Assembly (NCBI RefSeq): GCF_019753045.1
Contig: NZ_JAIELN010000005.1
Location: 186,001 to 250,000 of the forward strand
Reading direction: 5' to 3'
Source: Hyphomicrobium sp.
GTDB lineage: Bacteria; Pseudomonadota; Alphaproteobacteria; Rhizobiales; Hyphomicrobiaceae
Length of the DNA stretch: 64,000 bases
The notes under the pieces are model-generated. The model made no database searches. It was not told the origin of the DNA and was given only the letters and a program-made list of their open reading frames with translations. Each line of letters starts with the position of its first letter. Within the stretch, counting starts at the first letter, position 1. The translations under genes and the position numbers were made by a program. This document shows positions 9,564 through 17,789 of this stretch, one piece after another.

Positions 9564-10094
9564 ATGCTTAGAACCTCGCCGTTGCCGATTATCGCCACCC
9601 TATTCTTCGCCGCAATCGCCTTGGCCTTCGCGGGAGTGCCGAGCGCATTTGCGTTGAAAAAGGCGGTCGTCGGGCCTGTCACGCTCGAGGTGCCGGACGA
9701 TTTCAAAGAGGTCGCGGGCGCCGAAACGCCGACCATCCGTCAGGATGCTTCGGGTATCACAGTCGAAGTCTCAGAGCTTCCGCCGGAAGCATTGGAGGAA
9801 TTCAGGGGGCAACCGTTTCTCGATTTTCTCGCGAGCCTCAAGTATACGAACGCCGCGTACGCCACCGGTGCGCTGAACCGGAGAGACACATACAGCTACG
9901 TCCTGGCTGATGCTGTCGGGGCCAAGGGGCCCGAGTCGCGGTTCCTGCTGATTATCGGCGATTCCAAACGGGCCGCCATCATCACCGCTTACGCGCCGAA
10001 GAGCGAGATCGACAACGGTCACGCGACCCGCGCCGCGATTGAGGCGATCCTTTCGAGCGCTGCTATCCTCCCGGCCGGTGCGGCGAAGCGGTGA
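9564..10094 (+). CDS. hypothetical secreted protein
   Basis: A 176-aa product starting at ATG 9564, preceded by AGGA. The first 32 residues (MLRTSPLPIIATLFFAAIAL and on to VPSAFA) form a clear signal peptide. The mature part begins KKAVVGPVTLEVPDDF and reads as a small alpha/beta domain ending AILSSAAILPAGAAKR. I recognise no family. The predicted location is periplasmic. It is followed 46 bp later by tRNA-Val. The longer ORF-track start at 9318 is rejected because it would bury the signal peptide. Confidence 0.65.
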   Translation: MLRTSPLPIIATLFFAAIALAFAGVPSAFALKKAVVGPVTLEVPDDFKEVAGAETPTIRQDASGITVEVSELPPEALEEFRGQPFLDFLASLKYTNAAYATGALNRRDTYSYVLADAVGAKGPESRFLLIIGDSKRAAIITAYAPKSEIDNGHATRAAIEAILSSAAILPAGAAKR

Positions 10095-10140
10095 GCTTGA
10101 CAGTGCCATGCGACGCCTCGCATATGGGCCATCCCAAAAT

Positions 10141-10215
10141 GGGCGGTTAGCTCAGCGGTAGAGCACACGCTTCACACGCGTGGGGTCATAGGTTCAATCC
10201 CTATACCGCCCACCA
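10141..10215 (+). tRNA. tRNA-Val (anticodon CAC)
   Basis: A complete cloverleaf can be drawn: acceptor GGGCGGT/ACCGCCC, D stem GCTC/GAGC, anticodon stem CACGC/GCGTG with loop TTCACAC (anticodon CAC), a five-base variable region, T stem ATAGG/CCTAT with TTCAATC loop, discriminator A and encoded CCA. It decodes GUG. No integrase or attachment-site duplication is seen nearby. Confidence 0.96.
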
Positions 10216-10391
10216 TCCTTAATGCTTCGCATATTGAACCGCGTGTTCGCCTTTTTGGCGTGCGCGCAGGGAGACGCGCGTGGTTTAATCGTACCATTGG
10301 AAGCCATTTATCGCGTTTTCGCCACATTGCGCGCAAATTCGGCCATCAAACGCCGTCACTAGTCAACCGGGGGAGTTCGAGGGAGAACACT

Positions 10392-10940
10392 ATGTCTATC
10401 AGGGGAATGAGCGTCGCGTTGCTGGTGCTGTTTGCAATCGTCATGGCTGCGCCCGAGAGCCGTGCGGCATCCGCGCGCGAGATCGATGGCAGCGTGCACG
10501 AAACGCTCGAGAGATTTTTCTACAAGATCGGCGGGGCGCGTGACCTCGCGAACAAGGCTGCCGGCATTCTCGTCTTTCCGTCCGTCGTGAAAGCCGGATT
10601 TGGCGTCGGCGGCGAATACGGCGAAGGCGCGCTTCTCGTCCACGGACGTAACGCAGGGTATTATAACACGATCTCGGCCTCGTTCGGCTTTCAGCTCGGC
10701 GTGCAAGCGCGGTCCGTCATCATCGCGTTCATGACGCCTGAAGCGCTCGAACAGTTCCGGCGCACGGCCGGATGGAAGGTCGGGGTCGACGGCTCCGTCG
10801 CGATTATCACCGTGGGCGTCGGCGGCTCGATCGATACGAACAAGATCACGAGCCCCGTCGTCGGCTTCATCCTCGATCCGAAGGGCTTGATGTACAATCT
10901 CACGCTCGAGGGATCAAAGATCTCGCGCATTTCAAAGTAA
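10392..10940 (+). CDS. SYLF-domain (Ysc84-like) lipid-binding protein
   Basis: A 182-aa secreted protein. The N-terminal signal peptide (MSIRGMSVALLVLFAIVMAA, ending around ESRAASA) is followed by the SYLF domain: AAGILVFPSVVKAGFGVGGEYGEG, then SFGFQLGVQ, and a C-terminal block with GVDGSVAIITVGVGGSID. SYLF domains bind phosphoinositides in eukaryotes; bacterial members are envelope proteins of unclear role. ATG 10392, with AGGGAG 8 nt upstream, is preferred over the GTG-type start at 10260. A strong hairpin follows 23 nt after the stop. Confidence 0.88.
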   Translation: MSIRGMSVALLVLFAIVMAAPESRAASAREIDGSVHETLERFFYKIGGARDLANKAAGILVFPSVVKAGFGVGGEYGEGALLVHGRNAGYYNTISASFGFQLGVQARSVIIAFMTPEALEQFRRTAGWKVGVDGSVAIITVGVGGSIDTNKITSPVVGFILDPKGLMYNLTLEGSKISRISK

Positions 10941-10962
10941 GCCCGGTTCTCTGGGCATTTGG

Positions 10963-10990
10963 CCGGGCTGTTCCGCAGGGAACAGCCCGG
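10963..10990. terminator. perfect 12-bp hairpin after SYLF gene
   Basis: CCGGGCTGTTCC, loop GCAG, GGAACAGCCCGG is an uninterrupted 12-bp GC-rich stem with a four-base loop, beginning 23 nt after the SYLF stop codon. No U-tract follows (TCAACTGG), so it may be a Rho-assisted terminator or a 3'-end stabiliser rather than a classical intrinsic terminator. Confidence 0.65.
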
Positions 10991-11036
10991 TCAACTGGAT
11001 AAGTGCTGTGCTGCCCCGGTTTACGAAGGGGCACAC

Positions 11037-11177
11037 ATGCAAAAATCATTTTTGAAGGGCCGCGCGTTTGGCGCCGCCGTTATCGCATTCGCCGGCATTG
11101 CAAGCGGCGTTGCACACATTGATCATTTCCGATGCCGGGCGGTAACGAAGCCCGCAGATCCAGCGTACACGCCGTAA
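11037..11177 (+). CDS. small putative membrane/secreted peptide, 46 aa
   Basis: From ATG 11037, with GAAGGGG about 6 nt upstream, the frame gives MQKSFLKGRAFGAAVIAFAG, then IASGVAHIDHFRCRAVTKPA and stop. A basic start and a hydrophobic run of about 16 residues suggest a signal peptide or single membrane segment. The ORF track contains it only as the tail of a longer, less plausible ORF (10959). Isolated between the hairpin after the SYLF gene and msrA, it has no recognisable family. The good ribosome binding site is the main support. Confidence 0.4.
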   Translation: MQKSFLKGRAFGAAVIAFAGIASGVAHIDHFRCRAVTKPADPAYTP

Positions 11178-11234
11178 CGTAGTCATTATGCAGCGAGCCC
11201 GCGTCAGCGCAGCCCTACTGCCGGAGCGACCCCC

Positions 11235-11978
11235 ATGGCACTGAACAGCACACCGTTCTCGAAGCCAGATCGCTGGTTCTTTTGGCTCACCCTCGCCGCC
11301 GCGATCCTCGGCGTGTTGTCGTTCTTGAGCGGATCGCGGCTCGTCGCCGAGGAAGGCGTGCCTATCCCGGCGCCGGTTGCCGATGAGCACCCGGCGGCGG
11401 ATGCCGGTTTGGAGACAACGGTGCTAGCCGGCGGCTGCTTCTGGGGCGTGCAAGGCGTGTTCCAGCACGTTCAAGGCGTGACGAGCGCGACGTCGGGCTA
11501 CACCGGCGGCAAGCAGGCGGACGCGCACTACAATGTCGTCGGCACGGGCGATACGGGCCATGCCGAGTCGGTTCAAATCAAATTCGATCCCAAGACGATC
11601 AGCTACGGGAAGCTCTTGCAGATCTACTTCTCGGTCGCGCACGATCCGACATCGCTCAACCGGCAGGGACCCGACACGGGGACGCAGTACCGGTCGACGA
11701 TTTTCCCGCAGACGCCTGAACAGGGCAAAATCGCGGAGGCGTATATCGCGCAGCTCGAAAACGCTCACGTCTTCCCGTGGAAGATTGCGACGACGGTGGA
11801 ACCCGGCCGCACGTTCTATGCAGCCGAGGACTATCATCAGAATTTTCTGACGCTCAATCCGACTTATCCGTACATCGCCATCAACGACATGCCGAAGGTC
11901 GAGAACCTGAAGAAGCTTTTCCCGGAAAACTATCGGGCCGCGCCGGTGTTGGTCGCGGTCGCGAAACCGGCGAACTGA
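11235..11978 (+). CDS. msrA: peptide-methionine (S)-S-oxide reductase, membrane-anchored
   Basis: Reduces methionine-S-sulfoxide in damaged proteins. The catalytic Cys is in GGCFWGVQGVFQ (about residue 69), followed by GYTGG, GHAESVQIKFDP, the YFSVAHDPTSLNRQG block and EDYHQNF, all standard MsrA elements. Unlike cytosolic MsrA, the 247-aa product carries an N-terminal hydrophobic segment (FFWLTLAAAILGVLSFLSG, about residues 16-34) and a linker. It is therefore probably anchored with the catalytic domain in the periplasm, where it would repair envelope proteins. Downstream and convergent is the decarboxylase gene. Confidence 0.94.
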   Translation: MALNSTPFSKPDRWFFWLTLAAAILGVLSFLSGSRLVAEEGVPIPAPVADEHPAADAGLETTVLAGGCFWGVQGVFQHVQGVTSATSGYTGGKQADAHYNVVGTGDTGHAESVQIKFDPKTISYGKLLQIYFSVAHDPTSLNRQGPDTGTQYRSTIFPQTPEQGKIAEAYIAQLENAHVFPWKIATTVEPGRTFYAAEDYHQNFLTLNPTYPYIAINDMPKVENLKKLFPENYRAAPVLVAVAKPAN

Positions 11979-11995
11979 AGCTATAAGTCGCGTGC

Positions 11996-13174
11996 TTAGG
12001 CGTTGCGCGCCATCGGCTCGAGGTCTTCGGTATAGATCGAATACATCGGCTCATCCTGCAGAATGACGTCGGTGTATTCGCCGTAGCCGTTGAAGCGCGT
12101 TCCCATAGCGCGCGCGTACGCACCGAGATTGCCGATCTCGATGTAATCGCCTTCACGGACGGACGCGGGCAGCATGAACGGTCCTTTCATGCGATCGATC
12201 GAGTCACACGTCGGGCCCCAGAATTCGAATGGCTCGAGCGGCTCGTTCGGATCGAGACCTGGGCGGATCAGCCGGACCGGGAAGATGAAGCCAAGGTGTG
12301 CGCTGTCGAACAGCGCGCCGTAAGAGCCGTCGTTGATGAACAGCTGGTTGCCGGGCTTTCTGAGATCGACCTTTACGATCAAGCTCTCTGCTTCGGCCAC
12401 GAGCGCCCTCCCCGGTTCGCAGATCAGGCGGCAATGCTCGGTCACCGGCATCTTCGCCATCGACGATTTGATGACCTCCATGAAGTCGGAGAGGCGCGCG
12501 GGGACACTATCGGTGTAGCGCGACGGGAACCCGCCGCCGATGTCGATCGCGTCAACGACCACACCGGCTTTCACGATGTGCTTCTTCACTTCCTCGAAGG
12601 CCATTGCATAGGCGTCTGGCGTCACCGTCTGCGAGCCGACGTGGAACGTGATGCCCAGCTCGTCGGCGACCTGGCGCGCCTTGACGAGCAGGCGCTGCGC
12701 CCGTTGGCCCGTGATGCCGAACTTATGCTCGAGGGGAACGCGGCTGTTTTTCGCCGGCACCGAGATGCGGACGAACAGCTCGAGGTCTTTCGCCCCTTCG
12801 GTCTCTTCGACGATCTTCTGCAGCTCGTCCTCGCTGTCGAGGGCAAAGCACTTGATGTCGTAGTCGAAGTACGCGCGCCGGATTGCGTAGCGGGATTTGA
12901 CCGGATGCATGAAGTGGAGCCGCACGCCCGGAATGGTCGCGGCGTCTTCCAGTTCGGCCACCGAGGCGACGTCGAACTGCTTGATTCCCGCGCCGAAGAG
13001 AGCGCCGATCAGAAACACGGAGCTGTTCGCCTTGTAGGCGTAGGCCACCTCGCCCGGAAAGTTCTTGATGAACCAGCGGGCGGCACGGCCGGCTGCGTGG
13101 GGCCGAGCTGCGAAGACCGGAAGATCCGGCTTCATCTCGGTCACCATTTCAAGGGCGCTGGCAAACTTCTCCAT
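11996..13174 (-). CDS. type III PLP-dependent ornithine/lysine decarboxylase
   Basis: A 392-aa alanine-racemase-fold decarboxylase (Orn/DAP/Arg decarboxylase 2 family) that would make putrescine and/or cadaverine. The PLP Lys is in VAYAYKANSS (near residue 49), the phosphate-binding glycine stretch is DIGGGFPSRY, and the second-subunit catalytic Cys lies in EFWGPTCDSID. Start 13174 has AGGAGG upstream (GCAGGAGGTTC); the 13264 start in the track lies inside the leader. Ornithine versus lysine preference cannot be read from the sequence. The polyamine link is echoed by the carboxynorspermidine synthase at the right end of the window. Confidence 0.9.
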   Translation of the reverse strand: MEKFASALEMVTEMKPDLPVFAARPHAAGRAARWFIKNFPGEVAYAYKANSSVFLIGALFGAGIKQFDVASVAELEDAATIPGVRLHFMHPVKSRYAIRRAYFDYDIKCFALDSEDELQKIVEETEGAKDLELFVRISVPAKNSRVPLEHKFGITGQRAQRLLVKARQVADELGITFHVGSQTVTPDAYAMAFEEVKKHIVKAGVVVDAIDIGGGFPSRYTDSVPARLSDFMEVIKSSMAKMPVTEHCRLICEPGRALVAEAESLIVKVDLRKPGNQLFINDGSYGALFDSAHLGFIFPVRLIRPGLDPNEPLEPFEFWGPTCDSIDRMKGPFMLPASVREGDYIEIGNLGAYARAMGTRFNGYGEYTDVILQDEPMYSIYTEDLEPMARNA

Positions 13175-13400
13175 CGCGAAAGAACCTCCTGCGGAAGACC
13201 TATCCGGTTTCGCTCGCGGCAGCCGAGCAATGTCGGCTCTGGATGCAATATTGAAGGGGTGCATTTAGGTATCTCGGCCCCTGCTGTAAAGCCTTTCGGA
13301 ACCCAAACGCTCTCCATGGTCGCTGGATTCTCGCTCCGTGGCGAGGGACTGCCGCGAATGACGCACCTTGCGATGCCTTTTGGCACCTCTCACGCGCGGC
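13175..13400 (-). promoter_or_regulatory. probable speF-type leader RNA of the decarboxylase gene
   Basis: About 225 nt upstream of the decarboxylase start contain conserved-looking blocks on the minus strand: GGTGCC-AAAA-GGCATC (hairpin), AAGGTGCGTCATTCGCGG, and GGGTTCCGAAAGGCTTTAC followed by GGGGCCGAGATACC. Alphaproteobacterial ornithine decarboxylase genes of this family are preceded by the speF RNA motif, and the position and sequence blocks agree with my memory of it. I cannot run a covariance model, so this is a tentative family call. A short peptide-coding frame through the same region is an alternative explanation. Confidence 0.5.
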
Positions 13401-13454
13401 ACATGTCAGTTTGATGAAGGTCTAGATGAAGGTCCGGCGTACGCGAATCGCAGG

Positions 13455-15782
13455 CTAGCTGCGCCCGAGGACGAGAATCGCGCGCCCGTCCCTCAGAGAC
13501 TTCTCGCTCGCCACGTCCGGCCGCGGCGCGGGAATGCGTTCGCCGCGATCCTGCTGGCGGCGAAGGGCGCCTGATCGCGCGATACGGGCGCGCTCGGCCT
13601 TTTCCGGATTCGTCCGCATCTCCCAATCGGTGACGAGCGTGTCCTGAAGGAAGTTCTCCCAATTGCCGAGAACCGTAAAACGCTGCCGTTCGAAATCATG
13701 CTCGATACCGACAGGCGGCGTCGCGCTCGTCGAACAGCGTCCGAGGATCGTTTCGCTGCCTTCGGCCTTGTAGCGCAGTTGAAACGGCGCGTCGGAGGGC
13801 GGGATGCTGACGGCTTCACCCGCGGTGATGAGGTTGTCGGTCTGGAAGTCGCTCGGGAAGAGTACCGTCGCGACGCCCGCTGAATCGACGCTAATGACGG
13901 TCAGATAGCATTGGTTGTCGGCCTCGGCCTTGATCGTCACGAGGTCGCCCGGCGCCGGACGCGGTTTGTCGAACCACATCGTCAGCCCGATCTCCGACTT
14001 GACGTCGCGCAGAAAGCCCGCCGACGCCGTGGTTTGAACCGGCGCATCCGTGCCTTTCAGAAGCGAAAAAAGATGCTCGAGCTCATTGCGGGAGAGCACG
14101 CCATGCAAGAGGCGGCGTGCGAGCGGGGCGGCCGCGCCCTTCGCATCGGCCAGCTCCTTCAGAAATTCCGGACGTTCAAGACCTGTTTCTCCCAGCGCCA
14201 CCTCGAAGTCGGCGCCTTCGCGATAGCGGCGCGCCAAGCCCGTGACCAGCTCGTCGCCGTGCACTCTCGCATCGAGATCGATGCCTACGGCCTTGGCGGC
14301 GGCGCGATAGCGATCCCATCCGCCGAGCATCAACAATGCATTTTCGCTGTCGGTGCCAAAGAGCGGCAGCGCGGCACGACGGTCGGGCGTCATCGGTCCC
14401 GCGGTGATATCGACCGGACCGGCTGCGCGGAAATCATCCTTGGCTTGCACCAGTCCGTCCGTGTGGCACGCAAAGCAATTGGCGCCCGCTTTCGTCACCG
14501 GTTCGACGGCATCGGCCTCGACACCTGCGTAGGGCTTTTCGATACCCGGTAAGGCACGGTCGACGCGATTGCCCGCAGCGTCGAACAGCGCGAAGGCGTA
14601 AAACCCGTTTGGAAGTGCGAAGAGCGCGCGTATCTGATCCGGCTTGAACGGCTGCTTCGCCTTCATCGCCGATTTCGGACCCTGCGGGTGCTCGAAGACA
14701 TTCTGCTCTCCGGTACTCGTCGCGAAGTCGTAGGCGAGCCAGAGACCGGCGGGCTTTCCGGGGTGTCTTTCGATCAGCCGGTTGCCACGCGTCACAGCGC
14801 TTTCCCGGATTGCAATGCGGCGCACCGAGCCGGCTCGAATGTTCGCGTCGAGGTCGGTTCCGTTCATTATCGCGAGGTCGGCAAGCTTCGCGGGAAGCCC
14901 GAGCAGCGCGTAATAGAGCGGCGTTTCTCCGGCCGCGGCAGCGAGCCAATCGCCGTTGACCACGATGGCCGGACTGCCGGCGGTTTTCACGACATCCGGC
15001 GCGACGACGTGCTGGAGCGCGGAAGGATATGCCTTTTCGATCAGCTTCCAGCGCGCGTCATCCCAGCCGTAATCGGCGAGGCGGAAGGAGAACAGCGTGC
15101 CTGCATCGTCGAGCGGTGTCAGCTTTAGCGGTTCAGGGGCCCACGACAGACTGTTCATGAGCTTGTTGAGCGCTTTGCCGTAAGCCGTCATTTCAGCTGG
15201 GGTGGCGCACGAGTTGTAGAGATGGACGAGCGAGATGAAGCGCACGTCCTTGCCTTGATCGCGTTCGAGGTGCTGGGCCTCTCGCATCAGCTTATCGATC
15301 ACAGCCGGGCGCACGGACTGGCGCGACGGGCAGCTCTGCACGGCGGGGGCAAGATCCTTGATCCACCGGCGAACGGCTTGGATGTCATCCGGCGTCGGCT
15401 CGGGCTTCGCGTCAGGACCGGTGAAAACGTCGAGCGGCGCATGGCGCGTTTCGAAAACGTCGTAGAGACGCGACGCGTCGGGGAGACCGGGCTTCACCAG
15501 AACCGGATCGCGCGCCTGATCATCGATCGCCAGAATGTTCGCGAGGCCGCCCGATGGGAGAGGCCGCTCCAGCCGTCCGGCCTGGTGACAGCGGGCGCAG
15601 TGAGTCTCGAGCGCACTATAGGCCTTCGCCGCGCGCGGCTCGTCGGGCCGAGCTGGCACCGATACGGCAGCGTTCTTCGTGGCGTTGGGGCTCACCTGCG
15701 CGATGACGAGATTGCTTGCACTCACCAAGCCGAGCAGGCTCGCAATCACGCATGAAAAATTTATCAGGTTTCTCAACCGCAC
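13455..15782 (-). CDS. secreted cytochrome c-like protein with DUF4384 domain
   Basis: A 775-aa exported protein (signal peptide LINFSCVIASLLGLVSASN). An N-terminal region carries THCARCHQ (about residue 59), a c-type heme-binding CxxCH motif. The middle region has a second motif, NCFACHTDG (about residue 437). The C-terminal quarter (MWFDKPRPAPGDLVTIKAEA, then NQCYLTVISVDSAG) matches DUF4384. The two heme sites suggest an electron-transfer or redox-sensing periplasmic protein, but neither substrate nor partner is known. It is monocistronic in appearance; the next gene on the strand is the decarboxylase. Cysteine motifs and DUF4384 are seen directly; function is inferred. Confidence 0.75.
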   Translation of the reverse strand: MRLRNLINFSCVIASLLGLVSASNLVIAQVSPNATKNAAVSVPARPDEPRAAKAYSALETHCARCHQAGRLERPLPSGGLANILAIDDQARDPVLVKPGLPDASRLYDVFETRHAPLDVFTGPDAKPEPTPDDIQAVRRWIKDLAPAVQSCPSRQSVRPAVIDKLMREAQHLERDQGKDVRFISLVHLYNSCATPAEMTAYGKALNKLMNSLSWAPEPLKLTPLDDAGTLFSFRLADYGWDDARWKLIEKAYPSALQHVVAPDVVKTAGSPAIVVNGDWLAAAAGETPLYYALLGLPAKLADLAIMNGTDLDANIRAGSVRRIAIRESAVTRGNRLIERHPGKPAGLWLAYDFATSTGEQNVFEHPQGPKSAMKAKQPFKPDQIRALFALPNGFYAFALFDAAGNRVDRALPGIEKPYAGVEADAVEPVTKAGANCFACHTDGLVQAKDDFRAAGPVDITAGPMTPDRRAALPLFGTDSENALLMLGGWDRYRAAAKAVGIDLDARVHGDELVTGLARRYREGADFEVALGETGLERPEFLKELADAKGAAAPLARRLLHGVLSRNELEHLFSLLKGTDAPVQTTASAGFLRDVKSEIGLTMWFDKPRPAPGDLVTIKAEADNQCYLTVISVDSAGVATVLFPSDFQTDNLITAGEAVSIPPSDAPFQLRYKAEGSETILGRCSTSATPPVGIEHDFERQRFTVLGNWENFLQDTLVTDWEMRTNPEKAERARIARSGALRRQQDRGERIPAPRPDVASEKSLRDGRAILVLGRS

Positions 15783-16034
15783 GTCCTTGGGGCCCCGCCC
15801 GTGTCTTCTTCTTGTCCGACGCTCCCTAGCGGCCGGGTATATTTAAGCGACGCGGCACCATCGTGGCGCGGCCCGTTGGGTCGCCGCGGCGTGCCGTCGT
15901 TAACAGAGATGAAGAATTCGTTAAATCGCTGAAGTGCGAGTTAGGCATTCCGCGACTTCAAAATCGACCCGAAATCAAAGATCGGTTACAAAGATCTTAC
16001 TTCAATCGATCAAACAGGCGCAGGCAACTAAGCA

Positions 16035-16202
16035 ATGGACCTCAAGGCAGGGTATCGGAATTCGCCAGCCGACCGTCTGGCTTTAGCGACCATGATGATC
16101 TGCTTCCTTGCGACCGGAGCACTCTTGATCACGACGCTTGCCCGTATGCCCCACGCTCAAGTTCAAGACGCAAAGATCCCAAGCACCGTCACTACAAAGT
16201 AG
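16035..16202 (+). CDS. small single-pass membrane peptide, 55 aa
   Basis: Missed by the ORF track because of length. ATG 16035 opens MDLKAGYRNSPADRLALATM, then MICFLATGALLITTLARMPH, then a polar tail AQVQDAKIPSTVTTK and TAG. One transmembrane segment (about residues 16-36) is flanked by charged residues, as in genuine small membrane proteins. An intrinsic terminator begins 60 nt after the stop, which supports a dedicated transcript in this otherwise empty 500-bp gap. The ribosome binding site is weak. No family recognised. Confidence 0.6.
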   Translation: MDLKAGYRNSPADRLALATMMICFLATGALLITTLARMPHAQVQDAKIPSTVTTK

Positions 16203-16262
16203 TCACTTGCCTATCTGACTCACCCTTCGATCCTGACTTTCTAGATCCATACCGATCCGATT

Positions 16263-16299
16263 GGGCCCCTCGCCAGCAGCGCGGGGCCCTTTTTCTTTC
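16263..16299 (+). terminator. intrinsic terminator
   Basis: GGGCCCC, an 13-nt loop, then GGGGCCC followed directly by CTTTTTCTTTCTT-type T-rich sequence. The orientation fits the plus-strand 55-aa peptide gene, not the facing ilvA gene, whose transcript would meet an A-rich run instead. Confidence 0.8.
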
Positions 16300-16316
16300 T
16301 TGTTCGGCCTTGCGCA

Positions 16317-17573
16317 TCAGGGCGTGCCGGCGCCTGAACTTTTCACAACCACCACATAGCCGCCGGCCTTGAGCTCGGCGACGACCTGCTCGAGATGTCT
16401 TCGGTCGCGCGTCTCGATGACGAGATTGAGCTCGGTGCCTTTCGCCGGCACATCGGTGAAAACGCGCTGGTGGTAGACTTCGACGACGTTCGCACCGGCT
16501 TTGCCGATAATTCCGGAGACCCTGGCGAGCTGGCCGGGACGATCGGGAATATCGATGGCGAGGCGCGAGAGGCGGCCGTCGCGCGCGAGTTCGCGCGTCA
16601 GTACGCTCGCGAGCAGCCGCGTATCGATGTTGCCGCCGCAAAGCACCAAACCGATCTTCTTGCCCTTATAGAGCCTGTTGGCCCCGATGAGCGCCGCCAA
16701 TCCAGCGGCGCCCGCGCCTTCGACGACGGTCTTCTCGATCGTTATCAGCAGTGAGACGGCGCGTTCGAGATCGACTTCCGAAACAAGCAAGATATCGTCC
16801 ACGAGGGTCTCGATGATCTGCTGCGTGAGGCTTCCCGGAGCCGTGACCGCGATGCCTTCCGCGAGCGTATCGCCGCCGACGGGCAGATGCGATTTTTTCA
16901 CCGCGTTGAGCATCGATGGATAAAGCTGGGCTTCGACGCCGACGACCTTGATGTTCGGGTTGATCGCTTTCGCGGCGACCGCCATGCCCGAGATCAAGCC
17001 GCCACCGCCGATCGGCACGATCAGCACATCGAGATCGGGGGCGGCCGCGAGCATTTCGAGCGCCACCGTCCCCTGCCCTGCGATGATCGCGGGGTCGTTG
17101 TACGGGTGAACGAAGGTCATGCCGCGTTCGGCGCCGTAGCCGACGGCAAAGCCGTAGGCTTCCTCAAGGCTCTGGCCTTCGAGAATGACGTTCGCACCGT
17201 GGCTACGGGTGTTCTCGACTTTGATCGTCGGCGTCCAGGCCGGCATGATAATCGTCGCGGGGATGCCAAGGCGATGGGCATGGTAGGCGACGCCTTGCGC
17301 GTGATTGCCGGCCGACATCGCGATCACGCCGTTTTCGCGCTCCGCCGGGGACAGCGAGAGCAGCTTGTTCAACGCGCCTCGCTCCTTATAGGACGCCGTG
17401 AACTGCAGATTTTCGAATTTCAGCCAGATCTCGGCATTGAGCAGCGCGCCCAGTGTCCGGCTCTGCTCGAAGCGAGTCGGGATCACGGCGCCCCGAATGG
17501 CGTCGGCGGCGCGGACGATGTCGTCATAGCCGACGGCAAGCTCAGGCGGATGAAACGTCGCTAATTTGGTCAT
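16317..17573 (-). CDS. ilvA: threonine ammonia-lyase with ACT domain
   Basis: PLP-dependent deaminase converting threonine to 2-oxobutanoate, the entry to isoleucine synthesis. The 418-aa protein has a fold-type II catalytic domain with the PLP Lys in ASYKERGALNK (near residue 62), the SAGNHAQGVA loop, and the glycine-rich phosphate site PIGGGGLISGMA. A C-terminal ACT-like domain (about 335-410, RLAIDIPDRPGQLARVSGII) follows. The length and single ACT domain match the TdcB/IlvA-short class found in alphaproteobacteria. Biosynthetic versus catabolic role is not decided by sequence. A perfect tandem 12-bp repeat lies 35 bp upstream of its start. Confidence 0.92.
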   Translation of the reverse strand: MTKLATFHPPELAVGYDDIVRAADAIRGAVIPTRFEQSRTLGALLNAEIWLKFENLQFTASYKERGALNKLLSLSPAERENGVIAMSAGNHAQGVAYHAHRLGIPATIIMPAWTPTIKVENTRSHGANVILEGQSLEEAYGFAVGYGAERGMTFVHPYNDPAIIAGQGTVALEMLAAAPDLDVLIVPIGGGGLISGMAVAAKAINPNIKVVGVEAQLYPSMLNAVKKSHLPVGGDTLAEGIAVTAPGSLTQQIIETLVDDILLVSEVDLERAVSLLITIEKTVVEGAGAAGLAALIGANRLYKGKKIGLVLCGGNIDTRLLASVLTRELARDGRLSRLAIDIPDRPGQLARVSGIIGKAGANVVEVYHQRVFTDVPAKGTELNLVIETRDRRHLEQVVAELKAGGYVVVVKSSGAGTP

Positions 17574-17607
17574 TATCTTCCGGCAGGTTTGATCAGTTTT
17601 GCAGGTC

Positions 17608-17631
17608 TTATCACACTGGTTATCACACTGG
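17608..17631. repeat. tandem 12-bp repeat upstream of ilvA
   Basis: TTATCACACTGG occurs twice head to tail without a mismatch, in the 216-bp divergent gap between ilvA (minus) and a secreted protein gene (plus). The position fits a regulator-binding direct repeat, but the two copies are only about one helical turn apart and nothing else identifies a binder. Confidence 0.6.
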
Positions 17632-17789
17632 CACGCGGTTGGCCCTCAGCGCTTTTTTTCGAAGTGGTTTAGCGCGCGGGGCTGCGGAGGCCGAGGCGTT
17701 ATACCGTTCAGCGTCGGCTCAGGTAGGGTCCGTTTCAATTGCGGGCGCGGAATTCAATACGTCTGTGACATCTGCTGCGGAGATAATGC

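Noticed and set aside
10141-10990. Integrated element at the tRNA-Val gene
   Set aside because: No integrase, no repeated tRNA 3' end, and downstream genes look native.
12296-13414. 372-aa plus-strand ORF
   Set aside because: Antisense to the decarboxylase and its leader; no motifs.
15863-16372. 169-aa plus-strand ORF
   Set aside because: Runs through the terminator and into the end of ilvA; the 55-aa frame in the same region is a better protein.
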